Assembly: GCA_016719635.1 (NCBI GenBank)
Contig: JADJYT010000004.1
Location: 248,001-312,000 of the forward strand
DNA from: Sphingobacteriales bacterium
GTDB lineage: Bacteria > Bacteroidota > Bacteroidia > Chitinophagales > JADIYW01
Reading direction: 5' to 3'
Length of the DNA stretch: 64,000 nucleotides
Of the stretch, positions 27,103 through 35,928 are shown in pieces. Position 1 is the stretch's first letter. Each line of letters opens with the position of its first letter. The position numbers were made by a program, and so were the translations under genes. The notes beneath the pieces were generated by a model that was not told the origin of the DNA, did no database searches, and saw only the letters and a program-made list of their open reading frames with translations.

Positions 27103-27696
27103 ATGAATGCAAGCATTGAAAAATATATAAAAGCGTATAACCTGCTTCAGTTAGGCGGATGGTTGGCTGGATTGGCATGTCTGCCATTTAATTTTCTGAT
27201 CGGGTATTATATCATTGCGCTGTTCCAAATTTATTCGCTGGCGGAAATAGTTCATGCGTTAAAAAAATGGCACAATTCGTCCCCTTTATACAGCTTTCTG
27301 CAGATCGGGGCAAGGCTCTTTATTTTGTTCTTCTCGTATGTGTTGATTTTAAGCTCCGTTTTCAGTCCGTTGCCGTGGCTGAATGAAGTGGTGTATGTTA
27401 TGTTAACGGCATGGTGCCTGGCTGAAGTGATCCGTTATGGTTATTATGTGATGCTGCTCTTTAAAAAAGAGTACAAATGGCTGATTAAGCTCCGGTATAC
27501 AGCCTTCATTATTTTGTATCCGCTGGGTGCCGGCTGTGAATGTTACCTGTTATACCTGATTTTTCACCTTAATGCTATACTTTGGATAAAAATTTTAATC
27601 ATTGGGGTTGCTATCCTGTATGTGTTTATGTTTCCTAAGTTATATTTGCACTTACTGCGCCAACGCAGGAAAAAGTTAAACGAAAGCAAAACATAA
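27103..27696 (+). CDS. eukaryotic-type 3-hydroxyacyl-CoA dehydratase (HACD/Phs1/PTPLA family)
   Basis: A 197-residue integral membrane protein with about six helices. It matches the PTPLA/HACD family, the dehydratase of eukaryotic very-long-chain fatty acid elongation: AWCLAEVIRYGYYVMLLF, then LIKLRYTAFIILYPLGAGCECYLLY, and the end FPKLYLHLLRQRRKKL. The catalytic pair known in yeast Phs1 (Tyr and Glu seven residues apart) is present as Y139 and E146. It would remove water from 3-hydroxyacyl-CoA at the membrane. A 3-ketoacyl reductase gene follows after 29 bases, giving two consecutive steps. The short palindrome at 27106-27117 overlaps its first codons. Confidence 0.85.
   Translation: MNASIEKYIKAYNLLQLGGWLAGLACLPFNFLIGYYIIALFQIYSLAEIVHALKKWHNSSPLYSFLQIGARLFILFFSYVLILSSVFSPLPWLNEVVYVMLTAWCLAEVIRYGYYVMLLFKKEYKWLIKLRYTAFIILYPLGAGCECYLLYLIFHLNAILWIKILIIGVAILYVFMFPKLYLHLLRQRRKKLNESKT
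27106..27117. promoter_or_regulatory. putative MarR operator between marR and HACD genes
   Basis: AATGC-AA-GCATT, the same 12-base core as at 53266-53279 and one base from the palindrome at 24654-24675. It covers codons 2-5 of the dehydratase gene and lies 56 bases before the divergent MarR start, so it could serve autoregulation. Confidence 0.5.
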
Positions 27697-27725
27697 TTTC
27701 AATTTATACTTATCAATTAAATACC

Positions 27726-29051
27726 ATGAACGATTACTTACAAAATGCCACCTTGCGCCAGGTACTGAAAACATTGAACATACCGGTACCGGTGCCGCCC
27801 ATTCTCAAACGAAATTTAAATGCCTATTCGGATGAAGAGCTGACCGCAAAAAAAATCGCCGTTGCCGGTAAAGAAACGGATTTTTTACATCAGCTTCAGA
27901 AAGAACTGCATCCTAAAACAGATGTCGCTACCGTATATGATGCTGCCATAGATGGACTGGTCGTGAATTGTGTGGGCATGGAAACCATCGATGACCTGGA
28001 GGATTTATATACTGCCATCAAAAATGCTTCTGTTAAAGTTGCAGCCAACGGAAGGATAGTGATTATCTCCAAACTGGTGTATGCTGATGCCTTATCATAC
28101 GCCGTACAGAAATCCATAGACGGATTTTCAAAAGCGCTGTCCAAAGAAATAGGCGGAAAAAAAGGTGTGACCGTCAATCAGTTAAAAATCACCCATAACG
28201 AGGTAACAGTGCCGGATATTGCGAAAGTGGCTTTCTTTTTTCTGAGTGATAAATCTTCCTTCATCACAGGCCAGGTGGTGGAACTCAATAATGTTACCGG
28301 AAATGCATTCCAGTCACCCGCGCAGTTATTGAAAGGGAAAACGGCCATTGTAACCGGCGGCGCCAGAGGGATAGGTGCCGCGGCTGCAAGAGCCTTGCAC
28401 AGAGAAGGCGCAAAAGTGATTATCGTGGATGTCCCGCCTTCCAAAGAAGATGCGGAAAAACTGGCGCAGGAAATTGACGGAGATGTGTTGCTGGAAGATA
28501 TCACATCGCCGCAGGCGGTTCAGGATATACAACAATATGTTCTGAATAACTATAAAGGACTGGATATTTTGGTAAATAATGCCGGAATCACCCGAGACAA
28601 GACCATCGCCAAAATGAGTATTGACCAGTGGCGCGGGGTGTTGAATGTCAACCTGAAGGCGGTCATCCAGCTCACGGAAACCTTTTTAAAGAATGGGTTT
28701 AACGAGCATGCCAAAGTGGTCAGTTTGTCATCGATTTCCGGTATTTCCGGCAATGTCGGCCAGACGAACTATTCGCTTACCAAGGCGGGTGTTATCGGCT
28801 ATATGCAGGCCGTTGCCTCCAAACATCCGACGATTTCTGCAAATGCGGTAGCCCCGGGATTCATTGAAACAAAGATGACGGAAAACCTGCCGTTTTTTGT
28901 CAAGGAAGGAGGCAGAAGGTTGTCTACCTTGAAGCAGGGCGGATTGCCGGAAGACGTGGCGGAGCTGATTGGATTTTTATCATCCCCGCTTTCAGACGGG
29001 ATAGACGGGCAATGTATCAGAGTTTGCGGCGGCAGCATGATAGGCGCATAA
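27726..29051 (+). CDS. high-molecular-weight 3-oxoacyl reductase (FabG4 type)
   Basis: 441 residues in two parts. The N-terminal 200 residues form a degenerate flavodoxin-like Rossmann domain. The C-terminal domain is an active short-chain reductase with TGGARGIG (210-217), NNAG (284-287), catalytic Ser near 336, Tyr349 and Lys353 (QTNYSLTKAG). This architecture is that of FabG4-like (HMwFabG) enzymes, which in mycobacteria reduce 3-ketoacyl-CoA with NADH. Placed right after the Phs1-like dehydratase gene, it suggests an acyl-CoA-based elongation or modification pathway rather than ordinary FabG work. Spacing and direction indicate cotranscription. Confidence 0.93.
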   Translation: MNDYLQNATLRQVLKTLNIPVPVPPILKRNLNAYSDEELTAKKIAVAGKETDFLHQLQKELHPKTDVATVYDAAIDGLVVNCVGMETIDDLEDLYTAIKNASVKVAANGRIVIISKLVYADALSYAVQKSIDGFSKALSKEIGGKKGVTVNQLKITHNEVTVPDIAKVAFFFLSDKSSFITGQVVELNNVTGNAFQSPAQLLKGKTAIVTGGARGIGAAAARALHREGAKVIIVDVPPSKEDAEKLAQEIDGDVLLEDITSPQAVQDIQQYVLNNYKGLDILVNNAGITRDKTIAKMSIDQWRGVLNVNLKAVIQLTETFLKNGFNEHAKVVSLSSISGISGNVGQTNYSLTKAGVIGYMQAVASKHPTISANAVAPGFIETKMTENLPFFVKEGGRRLSTLKQGGLPEDVAELIGFLSSPLSDGIDGQCIRVCGGSMIGA

Positions 29052-29096
29052 GATCAGGAATTCGATATTTATTGACACTTTATTTTTGAATTACTG

Positions 29097-29104
29097 TACT
29101 TTTG
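29097..29104 (+). promoter_or_regulatory. promoter -7 element before the outer-membrane paralogues
   Basis: TACTTTTG followed by C, an exact TAnnTTTGY match about 114 bases before the ATG at 29218. An ATTG at 29071-29074 is slightly too far upstream to be a good -33 box. It implies a long leader. Confidence 0.45.
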
Positions 29105-29217
29105 CGTAATATTACGCCATCATTAACAAAAAATAACTTTAAATATTACAGAGTAAAGGTTTTGGAAGATGTTATCCTTGCTGTACTCTTAGAAATTAAA
29201 ACTACAAAAATATACAC

Positions 29218-30378
29218 ATGAAAAAACTGATTTCTTCTGCTGTTCTGGTACTTTCTTCCATTTTTATTTTTGCACAACAACCATTGGATAATGGAGCTGT
29301 TTCCGGTAAAGAGCCGCTTAAATTACGCATTCGAAAAAATGTTATCCGCCCGCTTGGTAAAGACTGGTATGTTACATTCAGTGCAGGTTATGGTATGCCG
29401 TTTCTTTCTACAAATAAACGTTCACCGCTGAAGGAAATCGGAGACAAAGACTGGTATCAGAAAAACGGAGAGTTAAGTGTCAAGCCATTATTTGGAACAA
29501 ACGGAGGCGGTTTCGCGTTCAATCTCGGCTGGGGACACATGTTTAACAAATATATTGGAATTGATGTCCTGCATACGGTAGCCTGGCATCCGGAGCAGCT
29601 GGATGCCCGCATAGATTTAGACACCTATTATGCTACCCAAAAAACCGGAACGCTCGGAATATATATATCTCCGCATTTGATTATGCGATGGGATAATGGA
29701 AAGCGTTTTGGCATAACCGGCAAAGCAGGGTTGGTGCTGCCTATTTTCGGACAAACGCAATCACGGGCCTACATTTTGGATAAACAAGGCCGGATTATTG
29801 AAACGTTGGGCGGTTATCCGGTGATTCCTTTAGCCATTCCCGGACTTATAGGATTGGAGATAGAACTTAGTGCAAATGCACATACTTCCTATAAGCCAAC
29901 GGTTGGTGTCAGCGCTTCCATCGGGTTCGATGTAAAACTCAGCAAACGAGTTACACTCTTTGCAGAGGCAAGGGTACAGGCATATACGATAACCCTTAAA
30001 GAAACCATATTTGATGAATTCAGGCAAACTTCCAGCATCAATGTTTTAGGTATTAAAATTCCGGCACCGGATGGTTTATTGGTCATTCCGTCCAACGTAA
30101 ACAGTGCTGCCGAAGCTCCTGAATTCCTGAAGCATTATGTATACAAGTCAGAAATTACAAAGGAGTCCAATACCGCCCGTTATGGTTTTAAAGAGATTAT
30201 CAATTTAGATCCGAACATACCGGAGGTGGATATTAACAAACCTAGGGATGAACCCGGTCAGAAATTTAATGCATCCACCATGTATTTCAATGCCGGCCTG
30301 AGAATAGATTTTGACCTGATGGCTAAAAAACGGGAAGCACAAAGAGATGGAACGTCTTCCAAAAAGAATAAAAGATAA
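29218..30378 (+). CDS. outer-membrane beta-barrel-like protein, paralogue 1
   Basis: A 386-residue protein with a signal peptide (MKKLISSAVLVLSSIFIFA). It has alternating aromatic and glycine strands such as DWYVTFSAGYGMPFLSTN, GWGHMFNKYIGIDVLHTVAWHP and FGITGKAGLVLPIFGQT, and the conserved end KFNASTMYFNAGLRIDFD. This suggests a beta-barrel of the porin or OmpA-barrel kind. The next gene encodes a clear homologue with nearly the same block order. No known family was recognised; role unknown. Both end in a lysine-rich tail. Confidence 0.65.
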   Translation: MKKLISSAVLVLSSIFIFAQQPLDNGAVSGKEPLKLRIRKNVIRPLGKDWYVTFSAGYGMPFLSTNKRSPLKEIGDKDWYQKNGELSVKPLFGTNGGGFAFNLGWGHMFNKYIGIDVLHTVAWHPEQLDARIDLDTYYATQKTGTLGIYISPHLIMRWDNGKRFGITGKAGLVLPIFGQTQSRAYILDKQGRIIETLGGYPVIPLAIPGLIGLEIELSANAHTSYKPTVGVSASIGFDVKLSKRVTLFAEARVQAYTITLKETIFDEFRQTSSINVLGIKIPAPDGLLVIPSNVNSAAEAPEFLKHYVYKSEITKESNTARYGFKEIINLDPNIPEVDINKPRDEPGQKFNASTMYFNAGLRIDFDLMAKKREAQRDGTSSKKNKR

Positions 30379-30434
30379 AATTCAATGAGTCCTATTGTTT
30401 ATTGATTTCAGAACAGAAGTTTAAAACAGCAGCT

Positions 30435-31643
30435 ATGTTAAAACAAATCCATAAAAATTCAGCTATGAGGAAACTGATTGTACTGTTGTTAACCTTTGTC
30501 ATCATCAACACAATATCGGCGGAGAAAGGACCTAAAAAGCCGAAAACACCCGTTACTCCTGCACCTGAAAGTAAACTTAATATCAGGAAAAAAGTCTCCA
30601 GGCCGGAGGGAAAAGGATGGTACATATACGGAACAGCCGGTTACGGCATACCTTTTCTCAGCACCAACAAGTTTTCCCCGTTTAAAGAGGTCGGAAACAA
30701 GGACTGGAATCAATCGGATACAACATTAAGTGTAAAGCCGATCTTTGGAACATTAGGCGGAGGCTGGGCAGGCAGTTTTGGCTGGGGCCACATGTTTAAT
30801 AAGTACATAGGGATAGATGTTTTGCATACCGTCGCATTCCATCCCAATCGGCTGGATGCGAGAATCAATACCGATGTAACACTGTCAAATGGAAATAAAG
30901 CATCTTATTTTGCAGAAGAATACACAGAAATTAAGCCTGCAATTTATATCAGCCCGCATTTAGTGATGCACTGGGATAATGGCAAACGCTTTGGCATTAC
31001 CGGTAAAGCCGGCCTTTGTCTTCCAATCGGCGGATCACCGGTTTCCAGAGCCAAGGTAATCGACCATTCCGGCAGATTACTGGAAACACTGGCAGGGTTA
31101 CCAACCATACCTTTGACCTTAATTGATCCCAGCTTTAGCATGGAATACAACGCAGTGGCCAAAACATCCTTACACCCTACTATAGGTGTAAGTGCTTCCA
31201 TTGCGTTTGATGTTCGTCTGTTTAAAAATGTATGGGCGTTTGCAGAATTCCGTGTACAGGCATTTACCATCCGTCCGAAAGAGACGAAATTTTCGGAGTT
31301 CTCTGTAAAAACGGAATCCTCCCTGCTTCCGTTAATTTCAGCTCTTACACCAATCCCGCTAAATATAGCCAGTGCTGCGGAAGCACCGGTATATCTGAAG
31401 CATTTTGTCTATCACGGTGAAATTACCGAAGAATCTAACACCCTGCGTTATACCACCGGTTTGGATTTGAAAGAAATTGATATTGATAAACCCATGGATG
31501 AACCGGCACAAAAATATAACGCCTCTACCATGTATTTTAATCTGGGCGTCAGGATGAACTTTACACAAAACTGGGATAAAAGAAGAGGCGCAAAAGTAAT
31601 TCCAAAAAGAGAAGCAAAAGCAGCCAAGAAAGCAAATAAATAA
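30435..31643 (+). CDS. outer-membrane beta-barrel-like protein, paralogue 2
   Basis: A tandem duplicate of the preceding gene. Shared blocks include GYGIPFLSTNKFSPFKEVGNKDW, FGWGHMFNKYIGIDVLHTVAFHPNRLDARI and DNGKRFGITGKAGL, plus the final YNASTMYFNLGVRMNF. The frame is open from 30402. ATGs at 30435 and 30465 are both possible; the second gives the cleanest signal peptide (MRKLIVLLLTFVIINTISA). The N-terminus of the mature protein is proline- and lysine-rich. The gene probably belongs to the same transcript, starting only tens of bases after paralogue 1. Function unknown. Confidence 0.65.
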   Translation: MLKQIHKNSAMRKLIVLLLTFVIINTISAEKGPKKPKTPVTPAPESKLNIRKKVSRPEGKGWYIYGTAGYGIPFLSTNKFSPFKEVGNKDWNQSDTTLSVKPIFGTLGGGWAGSFGWGHMFNKYIGIDVLHTVAFHPNRLDARINTDVTLSNGNKASYFAEEYTEIKPAIYISPHLVMHWDNGKRFGITGKAGLCLPIGGSPVSRAKVIDHSGRLLETLAGLPTIPLTLIDPSFSMEYNAVAKTSLHPTIGVSASIAFDVRLFKNVWAFAEFRVQAFTIRPKETKFSEFSVKTESSLLPLISALTPIPLNIASAAEAPVYLKHFVYHGEITEESNTLRYTTGLDLKEIDIDKPMDEPAQKYNASTMYFNLGVRMNFTQNWDKRRGAKVIPKREAKAAKKANK

Positions 31644-31696
31644 GAATATTTTTTTCGCGTTCTATATTTTTCAGACAGTTTAACAGGTTTTCTTTT

Positions 31697-32866
31697 ATGA
31701 AGAGGAGCATAACATTTATAACCGTAATGTGCTTATGCATGATGCCGGTTTTAGCAGGCTATGTCTATGGCAGTATGAGGTTTGATAATGCAAACCGTAA
31801 GTATATCATTTATGTGCCGGATATTTATACTACTCAAAACAAGTCCGTTCCATTATTGGTAGGGTTGCATGGTTTTGGTGACACTATCGGGAATTTCAGC
31901 CGTATTTGTATGTCCGATATTGCGGATACGGCCAATTATATTTGTGTTTATCCGGAAGCATTGCCGGATCCTGTGTTAGGCGCAAATGCCTGGAATTCCG
32001 GAGCAAGTACCGGAATCGTTGTCGTAAACAACGGCGTGAAGGACAATGCCTTTATCAATGCACTGGTAGATACCATCATTTCAAGATATCGGATTGATTC
32101 CACCCGCATGTATGTCTTTGGTTTTTCTTTTGGCGGGTTTATGACGGACAGGCTGGCTGCAGAGAACAGCAACCGATTTGCCGCCGCCGCTAATGTTTCC
32201 GGCCTGAGAGGAAATTCGTTAACGGCCTTGCCGGCAAAGCCTATGCCTTATCTGAAGTTTCATGGTACCAATGATGCTACAATTGGCTATTACGGCACGT
32301 CAACGCTTGGGTTCCTTCCCGGATTAGGTATGAGTGCTGAAAATACCGCCAAATTTTGGGCAACGCAGAATCAGTGTAATATGACGCCTGTGATAGATAC
32401 GATGCCGGATCTTGCCAATGACGGAAAACGTTTTGTCCGGTTCACCTACAACAACGGCAGAGAAAACAGTAAAGCAATTTTTTATAAAGTAATGAACGGG
32501 GAACACAGATGGTACGGCTTACCCGCAAATGATATCTCTTATTGTCAGACCATTTGGTCGTTCTTTCGTCAGTATTCAAGGAATAGTATCATTTCATCCA
32601 TAAGAGATAATCAGCAGGATGAAGTGCGTCTTAAAATTTATCCGAATCCATCCGGAGAAAAAATCAGGATAGACATTTCTGCAGTGAAAGAACACATAAA
32701 CAGGCTGTATGTATATTCCATTACAGGGAATCTGGTGTACAGCACGGAAGTGACAGGTGCATCACCGGAACTATACATCGATACAAAACTCTCTTCTGGA
32801 ATATATATGTTACAGTTAGCCGGAGAGAATGGTATTCTTGCAACGGAAAAAGTGGTTATACAGTAG
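31697..32866 (+). CDS. secreted CE1-type esterase (PHB depolymerase/feruloyl esterase-like) with T9SS sorting domain
   Basis: 389 residues with a signal peptide (ITFITVMCLCMMPVLA). The esterase domain has the entry YIIYVPDIYTTQNKSVPLLVGLHGFG and nucleophile Ser in VFGFSFGGFMTDRLA. An acid region lies around MPYLKFHGTNDATIGY and the final His is in NGEHRWYG. This is the pattern of the CE1/LpqC group that acts on feruloyl, acetyl or poly-hydroxyalkanoate esters. From about residue 300 a T9SS type A sorting domain follows (LKIYPNPSGEKIRIDIS ... LSSGIYMLQLAG). It is thus a second predicted T9SS cargo in this window. Substrate cannot be fixed. Confidence 0.85.
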   Translation: MKRSITFITVMCLCMMPVLAGYVYGSMRFDNANRKYIIYVPDIYTTQNKSVPLLVGLHGFGDTIGNFSRICMSDIADTANYICVYPEALPDPVLGANAWNSGASTGIVVVNNGVKDNAFINALVDTIISRYRIDSTRMYVFGFSFGGFMTDRLAAENSNRFAAAANVSGLRGNSLTALPAKPMPYLKFHGTNDATIGYYGTSTLGFLPGLGMSAENTAKFWATQNQCNMTPVIDTMPDLANDGKRFVRFTYNNGRENSKAIFYKVMNGEHRWYGLPANDISYCQTIWSFFRQYSRNSIISSIRDNQQDEVRLKIYPNPSGEKIRIDISAVKEHINRLYVYSITGNLVYSTEVTGASPELYIDTKLSSGIYMLQLAGENGILATEKVVIQ

Positions 32867-32868
32867 AT

Positions 32869-33687
32869 TTATACGAAGCGCAGATGAAACAGCTGTGTCA
32901 TGTCCATGACTTTATTGAATCTCATGGCGATTCTGGTCGTCAGCCGCTGATTGGATTTCGGCATGTCTTCAAAAAACTTAATGGCTCTCACCAGTTCAAT
33001 ATGCTCACTCCAGTTGGTGACCGTTTCCGGTTTTAAAATGCCCCATTCCAAATGCGCCTGTTTCATGCCTGCCGCCTTGATGCGGAAGTCTACAAAAAAT
33101 TTAGCGAAATGAGAAATCACATCAAACACGATTTCCGCTCCCTTTAATCTGGAGGCAATGGTGGTCAAAAAGGATTTTACATCCTCTTCTTTAAAATAAG
33201 GCAATACACCCGGAATGGTGATGAACAATCCGTTTGAAATATCGCCGATATCATCTAGCCAGGTATAATCCAGCATTGACTTTGCAATATAGGTTACCCT
33301 GCTGTTGGGAGGAGGCAGCAATTGCGTGCGCAGTGCAATGGAATCCGGTAAATCCAGGTCGTACCACAATGCGGTACCATTGTCGCAACGGTAATAGGTC
33401 GTATCTAATCCTGCGCCGATATCCAGGATTTTTCCGTTCGGATTTTTTTGCAAAAATGCTTTTATGGCTTCATCCATCTTGTAAGCGCGGTAGCATAAGC
33501 CGTGTACACCAATCTCCGTAATGTTTCGCAGCAGCTTTTTCTTATCGACATCCAGTTGTCTGAATAATTCTACGGCTTTCGTGTCATTCAACAACGGATG
33601 TTTATATTCCGTTTCTTTAGCGCGGGAAACCAAAGGCAGCAATAACGTTTCTTGCACACGGCCAAGCCGGATAGGTATCTTTTTCAT
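32869..33687 (-). CDS. SAM-dependent methyltransferase, leucine carboxyl methyltransferase family
   Basis: A 272-residue methyltransferase of the LCM/PPM1 family. The start VQETLLLPLVSRAKETEYKHPLLND with K.AVELFRQL matches the group, and GKILDIGAGLDTTYYRC is the SAM-binding motif I. WYDLDLPDSIALRTQLLPP and FITIPGVLPYFKEEDVKSFL follow in the expected order. In bacteria these act on small molecules or polyketide-type acids; a protein substrate is unlikely. It converges with the esterase gene, leaving only 2 bases between stop codons. No pathway is indicated by its neighbours. Confidence 0.88.
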   Translation of the reverse strand: MKKIPIRLGRVQETLLLPLVSRAKETEYKHPLLNDTKAVELFRQLDVDKKKLLRNITEIGVHGLCYRAYKMDEAIKAFLQKNPNGKILDIGAGLDTTYYRCDNGTALWYDLDLPDSIALRTQLLPPPNSRVTYIAKSMLDYTWLDDIGDISNGLFITIPGVLPYFKEEDVKSFLTTIASRLKGAEIVFDVISHFAKFFVDFRIKAAGMKQAHLEWGILKPETVTNWSEHIELVRAIKFFEDMPKSNQRLTTRIAMRFNKVMDMTQLFHLRFV

Positions 33688-33720
33688 ACGAAAAACTCTT
33701 TAGTTTTTATTCGATTCTAT

Positions 33721-35802
33721 TTACCCGGGATGATAGACCCTTTCTTTTTCTTTCATGATTTCTTCGTACTTCATGCTCATCTTTTTACATTTCTTATGTA
33801 CGAATAAATCCATCTGGTCGTCATAATGTTTATTGCCCTCCACATTGCTGGCGCCATAAGGTGAGATGCTCTCAATAATGGGTCCGTCTTTGGTAAATTG
33901 TACCAGTTCTATATACGTTTCGCCGGTCTCAGCTTTGTAAACACCATTTTTATGTTCAGCTATCCACATGGTGGCTAACACATCGGGAATACCGCCAATC
34001 GGCAGTTCTTTTTTCCCCCTTACCAGATGCTGCAGGTCACCTAAAGGAACCTCGAGGGTACCGAAATGTTTTTTCAAATGTTCCTGCGCTTCTTCTACAC
34101 ACTGTACCAGATACCATTCTTTTATTCTTGCTCTGGTTGCCGGGAAATGCCCCTCTTCAACCAGCTTGTCAATGACCTTGCGAATGACAATGGCTACTAT
34201 GGCAGCCTGTTTGTTATTCATATCAGCACTGCGGTTCCATTTATTCAGGACTTCAATGCTTTCTTTAATCTGCGGGTGCTTTTTGGGATCAAAACGCAAA
34301 ATATCTTCGATGTTGACCATGGCATAGTTATATGCCGGATTCATAAATGTCTGGTCGTATTTGATAACTTTGAATTCGTCATAGGATATCTTGCCGCAAT
34401 TGCCAAACAGGTAACTGGTTCGCATGGAACGGTTGTCATCATAGGCAAAATAATAAGGAGCTAACGGGCTTTTGGATTTTACGGGATTGTCTGCTTTGGA
34501 TGTGCAGTTGAATGGGGTGTTATTGTTGTTGAAAATATACCCGCATGTTGGATTAATTATTTTTACCAGACTGTCATACGGGTAGTAATCATTGGCTTTC
34601 CATAAGGTGGCAGAGGTATCCCCGGGCAGCACATTCCACCAATTGTAGTGTTTATCTCTTCTGGGGAAATGCCCGTTGTCTATATATAATATGTTGTCGT
34701 CTCTGTCAGCATAAACGATATTCAGTCCGGGCAATGCCATCATCTTCAGCGCCTGCTGAAATTCTTCCAGATTTTTAGCTTTATTCATATGGTACCATTG
34801 TTCCGCACCGCGAATGTCAAAAGAAGAAGGAAAGCGCATGGCAAAATATTTACCGTCTTTTTCCATAACGGGACCATATACACTTTGGTAAAATGTCTTC
34901 GTGACGGGAATCTTGATGAACCAGAAAAGCTTTACTTTAAGTTTTACCTTTTTCTCCACCAGATCCAGCCATTTGCCGTCGAAATAATATTTATGTTTTT
35001 CCGTCGGATGCATTCTCAGTAAATAGACGTCATCATGATCCGCCATACTGACCGTATGCGCCCAGCCTAAATTTTGATTGACGCCATGGAAGATGGTCAC
35101 TCCGCCGGGAAAGGTGCCACCTAACATATCCCAGCCTTCCTCAGAATGAACATGCGCCTCATACCAGGAGTAGGGTCCTTCCAGCGGCTGGTGTGAATTG
35201 ATGCCCAGATACGTGCGGCCGTCTTTCGTTTTGGCACTGTTGACTGCAAATCCATTAGAACCTTTGGGTGCTGTAAGCATGTCTGTCTTTAACGTCCCGT
35301 TGGATATCTTCATGAGGGTAAACGGAACATTTGTCATCAGGGCCAATCCGATGGTATAACCGACAATCATGTCTTTCTCCGTAATGGGAAGCAGGTCGTG
35401 CATACTCTCCACTTCGGGATGTGCCTTGATATAATTGTTGCAGGCCAATACATAAGCGCCCAGTATATTTTTAAATTTGGGTGAAAAACTTTTGTCGTAG
35501 TTTTTATCGACACTTTCCCTCGCTCCGATGAAAGCGCACAAGAAATCCATGATGGCGCCGTCTTTACCTTTTAGTTCAGCCAGTCTGCCTCTTGCGGTCA
35601 GCAGATTTTCCCGCATCGATTTGATATCATCCTCACAGGTCGCCCATGCCAGACCGTATGCCACTTCTTCATCCGTCTTTCCATAGATATGCGGTACCCC
35701 ACATTTGTCACGGATAATCCGGATGTTTTTAGTATTGATTTCAATGGCGGAAGAAATATGGAAGAGGAACAGAATCGTTGCGGTAAAAAAAATTCTTTGC
35801 AT
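33721..35802 (-). CDS. penicillin acylase family protein (S45 Ntn hydrolase)
   Basis: 693 residues with a signal peptide (IFFTATILFLFHISSA). This is a secreted precursor that should self-cleave before the serine in KGSNGFAVNSAKT, the usual Gly-Ser junction (GSN-x-WAV in relatives). The small subunit precedes this and contains DKCGVPHIYGKTDEEVAYGLAWATCEDD, the canonical start. GINSHQPLEGPYSWYEAHVH and GGTFPGGVTIFHGVNQNLGWAHTV are typical of the large subunit. Homologues hydrolyse N-acyl homoserine lactones, beta-lactam side chains or aculeacin-type amides, so quorum quenching is possible but unproven. The gene is transcribed away from the acetate kinase fusion. Confidence 0.93.
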   Translation of the reverse strand: MQRIFFTATILFLFHISSAIEINTKNIRIIRDKCGVPHIYGKTDEEVAYGLAWATCEDDIKSMRENLLTARGRLAELKGKDGAIMDFLCAFIGARESVDKNYDKSFSPKFKNILGAYVLACNNYIKAHPEVESMHDLLPITEKDMIVGYTIGLALMTNVPFTLMKISNGTLKTDMLTAPKGSNGFAVNSAKTKDGRTYLGINSHQPLEGPYSWYEAHVHSEEGWDMLGGTFPGGVTIFHGVNQNLGWAHTVSMADHDDVYLLRMHPTEKHKYYFDGKWLDLVEKKVKLKVKLFWFIKIPVTKTFYQSVYGPVMEKDGKYFAMRFPSSFDIRGAEQWYHMNKAKNLEEFQQALKMMALPGLNIVYADRDDNILYIDNGHFPRRDKHYNWWNVLPGDTSATLWKANDYYPYDSLVKIINPTCGYIFNNNNTPFNCTSKADNPVKSKSPLAPYYFAYDDNRSMRTSYLFGNCGKISYDEFKVIKYDQTFMNPAYNYAMVNIEDILRFDPKKHPQIKESIEVLNKWNRSADMNNKQAAIVAIVIRKVIDKLVEEGHFPATRARIKEWYLVQCVEEAQEHLKKHFGTLEVPLGDLQHLVRGKKELPIGGIPDVLATMWIAEHKNGVYKAETGETYIELVQFTKDGPIIESISPYGASNVEGNKHYDDQMDLFVHKKCKKMSMKYEEIMKEKERVYHPG

Positions 35803-35928
35803 AGATTTTAATTAGACAATTAAGGTAAGTATAAATAAGAAGAAATCAGCTAATCGATTGTTTAATTTTGGTTAATGTTAAACAGATGCCGATGCGTTGA
35901 ATTTTCTTATCTTCATCAAAATTTTTAC

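Noticed and set aside
35875..35928. Longer N-terminus of the acetate kinase-PduL fusion
   Set aside because: Acetate kinases start at MxILxxNxGSSS, which fits the ATG at 35929; the upstream residues look random.
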